Source: Bacteroidales bacterium UBA4331 (lineage in GTDB: Bacteria > Bacteroidota > Bacteroidia > Bacteroidales > Paludibacteraceae). Taken from it: a stretch of 50,259 nt of DNA. The notes below the pieces were generated by a model. It was not told the origin of the DNA and searched no databases. It worked only from the letters and a program-made list of their open reading frames with translations. Positions 7,804 through 15,632 of the stretch are shown piece after piece. Position 1 is the first letter of the stretch. The number at the start of each line of letters is the position of its first letter. A program made the position numbers and the translations under genes. The stretch spans positions 1-50,259 of the forward strand of contig DGTR01000009.1 in the NCBI GenBank assembly GCA_002394395.1, in the 5' to 3' direction.

Positions 7804-7937
7804 TGATTTCCTAAAAACTCGACACTTTTAGAAATCATTTACATTTCGAGTCACGGTTTATGCACGTTCACGTATTAGCGTGAGTTTTCCGTGCGTAAAT
7901 TTGAAATGTAAAGGAAGTCGAGAGCCTTAGGAAATCA
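7804..7937 (+). promoter_or_regulatory. Long nested hairpin in the 5' leader of the LRR gene
   Basis: Five nested helices can be drawn. P1 is TGATTTCCTAA (7804-7814) with 7927-7937, 11 bp. P2 is CTCGAC (7818-7823) with 7917-7922. P3 is TTTACATTTC (7838-7847) with 7903-7912. P4 is TTTATGCACG (7857-7866) with 7890-7899, one G-U pair. P5 is TTCACG (7867-7872) with 7879-7884, closing a 6-base loop. This makes about 43 pairs in 134 bases. A weaker stem, AAAGC/GCTTT at 7951-7964, follows 36 bases before the start codon. It resembles no riboswitch class I know. Confidence 0.6.
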
Positions 7938-8000
7938 GATGAAGCGAACGAAAGCGCACGCTTTTATTATGGAAATTATTAACTAAAACAAATAACAATT

Positions 8001-9392
8001 ATGAGAAAAAACATCTTTACGTTATTGATCGCCTTTCTGGCAGGTATTAGCATGCTTCGTGCCGAAATCTCTTCCGGCGCATGCGGCGAAAATCTAAATT
8101 GGTCGCTACATACTGAAACAGGAGTGCTTGATATAATCGGTAGTGGAGATATGTGGAATTACGAGCAAGATTTTTATGGTCCAACAGCTCCATGGGGCAA
8201 CGAAATAACTGCTGTCAATTTTCCGGAAGGACTAACGCACGTAGGCAATTTCGCGTTTCAGCATTGCTACGATTTGATGTCAGTTGTTATTCCGGATAGT
8301 GTAGTCTCCATCGGAGAGGGCGCATTCTGGCAGTGCAGTTGGGCTACTAATTCTTCTAACTGGCAGGAAGAGCACCCCGGCTTAACATTCGTTACTATAG
8401 GAAGTGGAGTCACAAATATAGGAGCAGGGGCTTTTGGCGAATGCCACTTAGATACGATAATTTGCTTATCCATCAATCCGCCCGCTTTAGCGGTGGCTAA
8501 TTTACTTATGCCGCCAGTATTTGATTATGTGTATAACACCTTACTTTGTGTGCCTACCGGAAGAGTCGGTATATATAAATCTGCACCGGGTTGGGGCGAG
8601 TTTATAAATGTTCAAACGTTGGACGGACAAACTGAAAATGACACACTATCATATTGCGGCGGTAATCTTACATGGAAAGTTGTCAATGACAGCTTAATAA
8701 TCGCGGGAACAGGCGACATGTGGGATTATATCAATACGCCGGCTCCATGGGGTACAGCCATAAACTATGCTTCATTACCGGAAGGACTAACCAAGATTGG
8801 CGGTGGCGCATTCTATAGTTGCGCCAATTTGACTTCTCTTACTATTCCTGATAGTGTCAACAACATTGGAGATGGTGCTTTCTCTGAATGCAGCGGTTTG
8901 ACCTCTATTACATGCGAAGCTATTGTACCTCCTTATTTGGAAGATTTTGTCTTTGACTATGTGGACAAATCCACTTGTACGCTCTATGTTCCGGCAGAAA
9001 GCCTCGCCGCATATCAAACTGCAGATGTATGGAAAGACTTCGGAAATGTTCTGCCGATTGGGGAAGAACAACCAATAGAGCCAACGGGATATGAATACAA
9101 TGTTTTGTACATTATTCAAGACGGTGACTCGATCTCTTCCGAGCCAGTAACTTTGCACCTGCCGGCGGCTCCTACAATTGAAGGATTCACTTTCCTCAAA
9201 TGGCAAGTGGTCGCCGGAGATCTGGAGGATGGTATTATCATTCAGGCCATTTATCAAGCAGCAGAACCCACCTCTGCGCCTGCCGTTTATACCAACCCTG
9301 CCAACACCGCACAGAAACTGATCCGCAACGGTCATGTGTATATCCTCACAGAAGAGAAGGTATATACCATAACAGGACAGGAGGTGAAATAA
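8001..9392 (+). CDS. Secreted BspA-like leucine-rich repeat protein
   Basis: A 463-residue exported protein with a signal peptide at residues 1-21. It is built from two similar halves. Each opens with a module containing CGxNLxW, a G(S/T)GDMW motif and APWG, then LRR_5-type repeats of the form LxxIGxxAFxxCxxLxxxxIPDSVxxIGxGAF (first half about residues 25-200, second about 215-345). A short InlB-like strand region (GFTFLKWQVV, IIIQAIYQ) and the shared C-terminal motif (QKLIRNGHVYIL, then KVYTITGQEVK) complete it. BspA-like proteins are surface exposed and often bind host proteins or other cells; that role is inferred here. It has a long folded 5' leader and appears monocistronic. Confidence 0.85.
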   Translation: MRKNIFTLLIAFLAGISMLRAEISSGACGENLNWSLHTETGVLDIIGSGDMWNYEQDFYGPTAPWGNEITAVNFPEGLTHVGNFAFQHCYDLMSVVIPDSVVSIGEGAFWQCSWATNSSNWQEEHPGLTFVTIGSGVTNIGAGAFGECHLDTIICLSINPPALAVANLLMPPVFDYVYNTLLCVPTGRVGIYKSAPGWGEFINVQTLDGQTENDTLSYCGGNLTWKVVNDSLIIAGTGDMWDYINTPAPWGTAINYASLPEGLTKIGGGAFYSCANLTSLTIPDSVNNIGDGAFSECSGLTSITCEAIVPPYLEDFVFDYVDKSTCTLYVPAESLAAYQTADVWKDFGNVLPIGEEQPIEPTGYEYNVLYIIQDGDSISSEPVTLHLPAAPTIEGFTFLKWQVVAGDLEDGIIIQAIYQAAEPTSAPAVYTNPANTAQKLIRNGHVYILTEEKVYTITGQEVK

Positions 9393-9578
9393 AGCCGCAC
9401 ATAAATGAACGGCGCATAAACGCTAAAAAAGCGGAATACAATTCCGCGGCAAAAGATGAAGTCAGGCGGAATAATACTCCGCGAAAGGGACATACGAAAG
9501 GCAGCAGGGAGACCTTGCTGCTTTTTTGGTGGCAAGACGGGTAAAATCGGACAAAAACGAAAAAAAGCGCGCGGGCGC
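9393..9578. other. Intergenic region with CGGAAT palindrome
   Basis: No gene is seen between the LRR protein and the uxaB promoter. GCGGAAT-ACA-ATTCCGC at 9431-9447 is a perfect palindrome with a three-base centre, and a looser GCGGA...TCCGC stem follows near 9466-9484. The same core recurs at 39022-39038 and 39495-39511. An open frame running from 9456 into uxaB is not used, because the promoter lies inside it. Confidence 0.5.
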
Positions 9579-9609
9579 TTGCGTATATCAATATTTTTTT
9601 GTACCTTTG
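9579..9609 (+). promoter_or_regulatory. Promoter of uxaB
   Basis: TTGC at 9579-9582 and TACCTTTG at 9602-9609, 19 bases apart. The -7 box overlaps an inverted repeat, ACCTTTGC (9603-9610) and GCAAAGGT (9615-9622), much like the LRR-gene promoter. It places the uxaB start at 9663 rather than at the upstream in-frame codon 9456. Confidence 0.75.
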
Positions 9610-9662
9610 CACCCGCAAAGGTTTTGACTATACAAATTTTAATACATTTAATACTTAAAACT

Positions 9663-11198
9663 ATGGCAAAAAAAGCATTGAACAAGTGGACCGCGCCGAA
9701 GAGTGTCGCTCCCGAGAAGATCATTCAGTTTGGTGAAGGTAACTTCCTCCGCGCATTTGTGGACTGGATTGTATGGAACATGAACGCTAAGACGAACTTC
9801 AACGGTTCGGTAGCTGTCGTTCAACCGATCGAGAAAGGTATGGTAGAGTGGCTGAACGGTCAGGACTGCCTCTATCACGTGAACCTGCAGGGCCGTCTGG
9901 ATGGCAAGGCTGTGAACTCGCTCGAGCGTATCGACGTCATCTCGCGTGCGCTGAACCCGTACACCCAGAACTGGGCATTCATGGCTCTCGCAGAGCAACC
10001 GGAGATCCGTTTCGTCATCTCCAACACCACCGAGGCAGGTATCACTTTCGACGACAGCTGCAAGTTCACCGACGCTCCCGCTTCTTCGTATCCGGGCAAG
10101 CTCGTTCAACTCCTCTTCCGCCGCTACAAGACTTTCAACGGCGATCCGACCAAGGGTCTGATCTTCATGCCCTGTGAGCTGATCTTCCTCAACGGTCACC
10201 ACCTCAAAGACTGCATCCGCAAGTACATCGAGCTCTGGAAAGACGATTTCGGAGCAGACTATGCAGGCTTCAAGGAGTGGTTCGAGAAATACAACTACGT
10301 CTGCGCTACCCTCGTGGACCGTATCGTACCGGGCTTCCCGCGCAAAGACATCGCTGAGATCCAGGAGAAAGTGGGTTACAACGACAACCTCGTCGTACAG
10401 GCTGAGATCTTCCACCTCTGGGTGATCGAGAAACCGGAGAACATGTCTATCGAGGAGCTCGAGGCTGAGTTCCCGGCTAACAAGGCAGGTCTGAACGTCC
10501 TCATCGCCGAGAGCGAGAAGCCGTACCACGAGCGTAAGGTGACGCTGCTCAACGGCCCGCACACCGTGCTTTCACCGGTTACTTACCTCTCCGGCGTGAA
10601 TATCGTTCGTGACGCTTGCAACCACGAGATCCTCGGCAAGTACATCCACAAAGTGATGTTCGATGAGCTCCTCGAGACGCTGAACCTGCCGAAGGACGAG
10701 CTGAAGGCTTACGGCGAATCCGTACTCGAGCGTTTCAATAACCCGTACGTAGATCACCAGGTGACCTCGATCATGCTCAACTCCTTCCCGAAATTCGAGA
10801 CACGCGACCTGCCGGGCTTGAAGGTTTACTTAGAGCGCAAGGGCGAGCTGCCAAAGGGCCTCGTTCTCGGTCTCGCTGCCATCATCGAGTACTACAAGGG
10901 CGGCGTTCGTGAGGACGGTGCTCCTATCCAGCCGAACGACGCACAGGAGATCATGGATCTGCTGAAAGAACTCTGGGCAACCGGCGACACCCGCAAGGTG
11001 GCAGAAGGCGTGCTCGGCGCTACCGACATCATCTGGAAAGAGTCCAAAGAGGACCTCAACAAGATCCCGGGTCTGACCGACCTCGTAGAGCTCTACCTCA
11101 ACTCGATCGAGTCCATCGGCATGCTCAAGACCGTTCAGCTCATGCTCGCTTCCGACAAGGTAGATGACGTGATTGCAAAGATCAAGAGCCTCTTTTAA
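9663..11198 (+). CDS. uxaB: Tagaturonate reductase (altronate oxidoreductase)
   Basis: A 511-residue polyol dehydrogenase of the mannitol dehydrogenase superfamily. The N-terminal Rossmann part begins IIQFGEGNFLRAFVDWIVW. The middle holds IRFVISNTTEAGITF. The C-terminal domain contains the signature KVTLLNGPHTVLSPV, corresponding to the catalytic Lys-rich region of the UxaB branch. It interconverts D-tagaturonate and D-altronate with NAD in galacturonate breakdown. The adjacent gene encodes altronate dehydratase, the next step, which supports the assignment over mannonate oxidoreductase. The frame is open further upstream, but MAKKALNKW at 9663 is the first start after the promoter. No isomerase, KdgK, transporter or regulator of the pathway is nearby. 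Confidence 0.9.
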   Translation: MAKKALNKWTAPKSVAPEKIIQFGEGNFLRAFVDWIVWNMNAKTNFNGSVAVVQPIEKGMVEWLNGQDCLYHVNLQGRLDGKAVNSLERIDVISRALNPYTQNWAFMALAEQPEIRFVISNTTEAGITFDDSCKFTDAPASSYPGKLVQLLFRRYKTFNGDPTKGLIFMPCELIFLNGHHLKDCIRKYIELWKDDFGADYAGFKEWFEKYNYVCATLVDRIVPGFPRKDIAEIQEKVGYNDNLVVQAEIFHLWVIEKPENMSIEELEAEFPANKAGLNVLIAESEKPYHERKVTLLNGPHTVLSPVTYLSGVNIVRDACNHEILGKYIHKVMFDELLETLNLPKDELKAYGESVLERFNNPYVDHQVTSIMLNSFPKFETRDLPGLKVYLERKGELPKGLVLGLAAIIEYYKGGVREDGAPIQPNDAQEIMDLLKELWATGDTRKVAEGVLGATDIIWKESKEDLNKIPGLTDLVELYLNSIESIGMLKTVQLMLASDKVDDVIAKIKSLF

Positions 11199-11339
11199 TT
11201 ATCAATTCACAATTCACAATTAATAAAAGGGCTTAACGGAGTTTGGTACAATGTTTAATGATCCGTACGGACTTATAAGTTTGTACAGAAGCCGGTAGGA
11301 CGCTTTGTAAATTGTAAATTGTACATTGTACATTATTTT
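11199..11339 (+). repeat. uxaB-uxaA spacer with ATTCACA and TTGTAAA/TTGTACA repeats
   Basis: The 141-base gap begins with AATTCACA units (11203-11222) and ends with TTGTAAA and TTGTACA units (11307-11335) directly before the uxaA ATG. A TAAGTTTG at 11276-11283 fits a -7 box but has no well-placed -33 partner. No gene is seen in it. Confidence 0.5.
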
Positions 11340-12821
11340 ATGACCAATATCTTAAAAATCAATCCGGCGGATAATGTGGTGGTAGCAATACAACCGCAGA
11401 CCGCCGGTGCGGTTATTGAAGTGGACGGCAAGCAGATTACGGTTCTCGAGGACGTGCCTGCCGGCCATAAGATAGCCATCACCGATCTCGCTGAGGGCGA
11501 GAACGTCATCAAGTACGGATTCCCGATCGGTCACGCCAAGGAGGCGAAGAAAGCCGGCTCCTGGATGAACGAGAACAATATCAAGACCAACCTCGCGGGT
11601 CTGCTCTCCTATGAGTACCATCCCAAAGAGGTCGTTCTCAATATCCCCGACGAGAAACGCACGTTCATGGGCTACCGCCGCAAAGACGGCCAGGTAGGTA
11701 TCCGTAACGAGGTGTGGATCATCCCGACCGTAGGGTGCGTCAACGGCATCATCCAGAAATGTGCCGAGCGTCTTCGTCAGGAGACCGGCGCGGATAATAT
11801 CTTCGCCTTCCCCCATAACTACGGCTGCTCGCAGTTGGGCGATGACCACGAGAACACGAAGAAGATCCTGCGTGACATGATCCATCACCCGAACGCCGGT
11901 GCTATCCTCGTCGTTTCCCTCGGTTGTGAGAACAACCAGCCGGATGTCTTCAAGGAGTTCTGCGGTGAGATAGACGAGGAGCGCGTGAAGTTCGTGACGA
12001 CCCAGAAGATCGAGGGTGACGAGGTAGAGTACTGCATGCCTATCCTGCGCGAGCTCTATACCAAGACGCAGCACGACAAACGCGTCGCTGTGCCTCTGTC
12101 CGAACTGCGCGTGGGACTCAAATGCGGCGGCTCGGACGGTTTCAGCGGTATCACCGCGAACCCGTTACTCGGCATGTTCTCCGACTGGCTCGTAGCACAA
12201 GGCGGTACGACCGTACTGACCGAGGTGCCGGAGATGTTCGGCGCAGAGACCATCCTCATGGACCGTTGTGCCAACCGCGAACTCTTCGACCGGACCGTTT
12301 CCCTCATCAACGACTTCAAGGATTATTTCCTGTCTCACGGCGAGCCTGTCGGCGAGAACCCGTCTCCGGGCAACAAAGCCGGCGGTATATCCACCCTCGA
12401 GGACAAAGCCCTCGGTTGTACGCAGAAATGCGGTAAGTCCCTTGTGCGCGGCGTGATGCCTTACGGCGAGAGGCTGCAGGTGAAGGGCCTCAACCTCCTC
12501 TCTGCGCCGGGCAACGACCTCGTGGCTTCGACGGCGCTCGCTTCCTGCGGATGCCACATGGTACTCTTCACCACCGGACGCGGTACGCCCTTCGGTACCT
12601 ATGTACCGACGATGAAGATCTCCACGAACTCGAACCTCGCGAAGAATAAACCCAACTGGATTGATTTCAATGCGGGTGTCATCGCCGAGGGCGAACCGAT
12701 GGAGGAGGTAGCGAAACGTTTTGCAGAGTTCGTCATCGCTGTCGCTAACGGCACGAAGACCAACAACGAGAAGAACGGCTACCACGAGATAGCGATCTTC
12801 AAGAACGGTGTTACTCTCTAA
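11340..12821 (+). CDS. uxaA: Altronate dehydratase
   Basis: A 493-residue Fe2+-dependent dehydratase that converts D-altronate to 2-keto-3-deoxy-D-gluconate. The N-terminal SAF domain (about residues 1-95) is followed by the family motif GYRRKDGQVGIRNEVWIIPTVGCVN. Cysteines and glycines of the catalytic domain (AFPHNYGCSQLGDDH, SLGCENNQPD, LKCGGSDGFSGITANP) are present, as is the C-terminal TGRGTPFG segment. I chose ATG 11340; a TTG at 11319 would only add repeat-derived residues. It follows uxaB, so the two form a hexuronate module. The next gene, comF, starts inside its last codons. Confidence 0.93.
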   Translation: MTNILKINPADNVVVAIQPQTAGAVIEVDGKQITVLEDVPAGHKIAITDLAEGENVIKYGFPIGHAKEAKKAGSWMNENNIKTNLAGLLSYEYHPKEVVLNIPDEKRTFMGYRRKDGQVGIRNEVWIIPTVGCVNGIIQKCAERLRQETGADNIFAFPHNYGCSQLGDDHENTKKILRDMIHHPNAGAILVVSLGCENNQPDVFKEFCGEIDEERVKFVTTQKIEGDEVEYCMPILRELYTKTQHDKRVAVPLSELRVGLKCGGSDGFSGITANPLLGMFSDWLVAQGGTTVLTEVPEMFGAETILMDRCANRELFDRTVSLINDFKDYFLSHGEPVGENPSPGNKAGGISTLEDKALGCTQKCGKSLVRGVMPYGERLQVKGLNLLSAPGNDLVASTALASCGCHMVLFTTGRGTPFGTYVPTMKISTNSNLAKNKPNWIDFNAGVIAEGEPMEEVAKRFAEFVIAVANGTKTNNEKNGYHEIAIFKNGVTL

Positions 12822-13521
12822 CCTCCTCTTCCCGCGGACATGCCCGTTCTGCGGCAGGTATATCAGCGACCAACAGATCCGGGAGACTTACCTGGATTGG
12901 ATCTGCCCGGATTGTTGGCGCCGGTTGCCCCGCACGGAGCAGGACCTCAAACCGGAAAACAGTACCGAGACCGCCCTGACGGAAGGCAAGACAGTCATCA
13001 AGAAAGCCCTCCATCTCAACCGCGCAGGAGCATATCTCTTTTATGAGAAAGGGCATCCGATTCAGCAGGTGATCCATCGGATGAAGTACCGCGACGAACC
13101 GGAGTGGGGTATTTATCTGGGACGACAAGCGGTCTTGGGATGGCGCGACGAGCGGTTCTTTGACGAGATAGATGTCATCATCCCGGTACCCTTGCACCCC
13201 AAACGACTGCGCGAGAGAGGGTATAACCAATCGGAGTATATCGCCAGGGGAATCAGTGAGATCACCGGTCTCCCGATAGACACCACCCACCTGACCCGCA
13301 CCCGCAACACACCCAAACAGGCGCTGCAGGACGGTGAGGGACGAAAGACGAATGTAGCCGGGGCGTTTGCCGTGAACCACCCCGAGCAACTCTACCACCA
13401 GCGGATATTAGTGGTGGACGACCTGATCACGACAGGCGAGACGATGCGCTCATGCCTACAAGCCATGCGCGCCTTCCGTGGAGCCACAATAAGCGTCTTT
13501 GCATTGTGCAAAGCACAATAA
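12808..13521 (+). CDS. comF: ComF family phosphoribosyltransferase-like protein
   Basis: A 237-residue protein with an N-terminal zinc-ribbon-like element (CPFCGR near residue 12, CPDCW near 34) and a C-terminal type I phosphoribosyltransferase domain. The PRPP-binding loop is ILVVDDLITTGET around residue 199. The RERGYNQSEYIA segment near residue 135 is typical of ComF/GntX. Its biochemical role is unsettled; in competent bacteria it supports DNA uptake or single-strand handling. Translation probably starts at GTG 12808, overlapping uxaA by 14 bases, since no ATG fits the zinc ribbon. It is followed by a repeat-rich spacer and nadB. Confidence 0.88.
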   Translation: MLLSNLLFPRTCPFCGRYISDQQIRETYLDWICPDCWRRLPRTEQDLKPENSTETALTEGKTVIKKALHLNRAGAYLFYEKGHPIQQVIHRMKYRDEPEWGIYLGRQAVLGWRDERFFDEIDVIIPVPLHPKRLRERGYNQSEYIARGISEITGLPIDTTHLTRTRNTPKQALQDGEGRKTNVAGAFAVNHPEQLYHQRILVVDDLITTGETMRSCLQAMRAFRGATISVFALCKAQ

Positions 13522-13580
13522 AATGACCAAATGGCTAAATAAATGACCAAATGGTAAATGACTAAATGGTACATGAATAG
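13522..13580 (+). repeat. AAATGGTAAATG-type spacer repeat, comF to nadB
   Basis: The whole gap is made of imperfect AAATGG/AAATGA units. A 17-base stretch at 13529-13545 is identical to 31781-31797, which lies inside an open reading frame. A 23-base stretch at 13549-13571 is identical to 18794-18816, in front of another gene. Confidence 0.8.
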
Positions 13581-15182
13581 ATGGTACATGAATTTGATTT
13601 TTTGATTATAGGCGGCGGTGTAGCAGGCATGAGTTTTGCGCTGCAAGTAGCCCGCGCCGGTAAGTACCGCATCGCGTTGTGCTGCAAGACAACGCTGGAT
13701 GAGGCGAACACGGCCAAAGCACAAGGCGGTATAGCGTCTGTGACCAATCTCTTGGTCGATGATTTTGAGAAGCATATCCACGACACCATGGTGGCGGGCG
13801 ACTGGTTAAGCGACCCGGCAGCCGTGGAGCAAGTGGTGCGTAATGCGCCGAGAGGCATCGAGGAGTTGGTGCAGTGGGGTGTGAACTTCGATAAGAAGGA
13901 AGATGGTACTTTCGACCTGCACCGTGAGGGCGGTCACTCTCAGTTCCGTATCCTCCACCATGCCGATGATACCGGCGCAGAGATACAGCGCGGTTTGATG
14001 GAAGCCGTGCGCCGTAATCCGTATATAGAGGTCTTGGAGAACCATTTCGCCGTGGAGATCATCACGCAGCACCACTTAGGTGTGCGCGTCACACGACGGA
14101 CACCGGATATAGAGTGTTACGGCGCGTATATCTTGAATCCCAAGACGCAGAAGATCGACACCTATCTGAGTCGTATCACGCTCATGGCTACCGGCGGTAC
14201 GGGTGCCGTTTATGCGACAACGACCAACCCGGAGATAGCTACCGGCGACGGTATCGCCATGGTCTATCGTGCCAAAGGACAAGTCAAAGATATGGAATTT
14301 GTTCAGTTCCACCCGACTTCGCTCTTCAACCCCGCAGAGACGCACCCGGCATATCTCATCACCGAAGCCATGCGCGGCTACGGAGGTATCTTGAGACTGC
14401 CCAACGGCGAGGAGTTCATGCAGAAATACGACCCGCGTCTAAGTCTCGCGCCGCGGGATATCGTTGCGCGCGCGATAGATAATGAGATGAAGATCCACGC
14501 CATTGATCATGTCTGCCTCGACGTGACCCACAAGGATCCCGAAGAGACCAAGCATCATTTCCCCAATATCTACGCCAAGTGCCTCTCTATCGGCATCGAT
14601 ATCACCAAGGAGTATATCCCTGTAGCGCCGTGTGCGCACTATATGTGCGGAGGTATCAAGGTCGATCTGGACGGGCAGAGTACGATCCGTCGTCTCTACG
14701 CCGTAGGCGAGTGTTCGTGTACGGGTCTGCACGGCGGTAACCGTCTGGCGTCTAACTCGCTCATCGAGGCGGTCGTCTATGCCGACGCGGCAGCGAGACA
14801 CAGTCTCTCCGTCATCGATGAGTATGATTTCAACCGCGCCGTACCGGAGTGGAACGACGAGGGAACGCTCTCCAACGAAGAGCGCGTGCTCATCGCCCAG
14901 GACGTCAAGGAGGTCGGTCAGATCATGTCAACGTATGTGGGTATCGTGCGCTCGGATCTGCGCCTGAGAAGAGCCTGGGAGCGTCTCGACCTGCTCTACG
15001 AGGAGACCGAAGAACTCTTCAAACGCGTCAAAGCAACAAAGGACATCTGCGAGTTGCGAAACATGATCAACGTCGGTTATCTGATCACTCGTCAGGCCTT
15101 GGAGCGCAAAGAGAGCCGAGGTCTGCATTACTCCATCGACTACCCCAGAACGGATAATCACCACCCCCAAGAGGTGTGGTAA
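13581..15182 (+). CDS. nadB: L-aspartate oxidase
   Basis: A 533-residue flavoprotein that oxidises L-aspartate to iminoaspartate, the first step of de novo NAD synthesis. The FAD-binding motif IIGGGVAGMSFALQVA is at about residues 9-24. The family stretch TAKAQGGIASV follows, then HTMVAGD-like and HHADDTGAEIQRGL segments, QFHPTSLFNP and the C-terminal HCGGIKVDLDGQ-type region, given here as YMCGGIKVDLDGQS. Length and motifs separate it from succinate dehydrogenase flavoproteins (no matching SdhB nearby, quinolinate-pathway type C-terminus). nadA and nadC are not in the window. Confidence 0.95.
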   Translation: MVHEFDFLIIGGGVAGMSFALQVARAGKYRIALCCKTTLDEANTAKAQGGIASVTNLLVDDFEKHIHDTMVAGDWLSDPAAVEQVVRNAPRGIEELVQWGVNFDKKEDGTFDLHREGGHSQFRILHHADDTGAEIQRGLMEAVRRNPYIEVLENHFAVEIITQHHLGVRVTRRTPDIECYGAYILNPKTQKIDTYLSRITLMATGGTGAVYATTTNPEIATGDGIAMVYRAKGQVKDMEFVQFHPTSLFNPAETHPAYLITEAMRGYGGILRLPNGEEFMQKYDPRLSLAPRDIVARAIDNEMKIHAIDHVCLDVTHKDPEETKHHFPNIYAKCLSIGIDITKEYIPVAPCAHYMCGGIKVDLDGQSTIRRLYAVGECSCTGLHGGNRLASNSLIEAVVYADAAARHSLSVIDEYDFNRAVPEWNDEGTLSNEERVLIAQDVKEVGQIMSTYVGIVRSDLRLRRAWERLDLLYEETEELFKRVKATKDICELRNMINVGYLITRQALERKESRGLHYSIDYPRTDNHHPQEVW

Positions 15183-15206
15183 TCCCACATTGCGAACAAC
15201 GATATT

Positions 15207-15632
15207 ATGCGAAAATTAGGATTTATACTTTTCGTCACTTTCCTCACGTTCTTGTCCGCTCGGGCAGAGGATGTCGTCTATCTGACCACGGAGCAGTTCA
15301 AGGCTCGGATCTTCGACTACAAGAACGAGAAGGAATGGTCTTACAAGGGCGATAAACCCTGCGTCATCGATTTCTACACCACCTGGTGCGGCCCGTGCAA
15401 ACGCCTCGCGCCGATCATGGAGGAGATGAGCCAGAAATACTGCGATCAGGTTGTGTTCTACAAGGCCGATACCGAGCGCGAACGCGAGCTGGCGTACGTC
15501 TTCGGCATTAACTCTATCCCCCAGGTGCTCTATATCCCTACGGAAGGCAAACCGATGCTGCTCAAGGGGCTCTACCCCAAGGAAGAGATCGTGAAGATCA
15601 TCGATGAGTTTTTGCTTAAGGAGAAGAAGTGA
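15207..15632 (+). CDS. Exported thioredoxin-fold protein
   Basis: A 141-residue protein with a signal peptide (residues 1-20, ending SARA) and a single thioredoxin domain. The redox motif WCGPCK has Cys61 and Cys64, and a cis-proline follows in NSIPQVLYIP. It is expected to act in the periplasm as a disulfide reductase or oxidoreductase; its partners cannot be read from sequence. A bulky insertion at residues 32-48 (FKARIFDYKNEKEWSYKG) before the first core strand is typical of Bacteroidetes thioredoxin-like proteins. Its stop overlaps the next gene's start as TGATG, so the antiporter is probably translated from the same message. Confidence 0.88.
   Translation: MRKLGFILFVTFLTFLSARAEDVVYLTTEQFKARIFDYKNEKEWSYKGDKPCVIDFYTTWCGPCKRLAPIMEEMSQKYCDQVVFYKADTERERELAYVFGINSIPQVLYIPTEGKPMLLKGLYPKEEIVKIIDEFLLKEKK

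Noticed and set aside
7804..7937. Integron attC site
   Set aside because: The core triplets and the RYYYAAC/GTTRRRY ends are missing and there is no integrase or gene cassette.
9456..9662. N-terminal extension of uxaB by 69 codons
   Set aside because: The promoter at 9579-9609 lies inside it and the extension is not of the family.
9648..10562. A 304-codon open frame on the minus strand
   Set aside because: Mirror of uxaB, whose motifs are intact on the plus strand.
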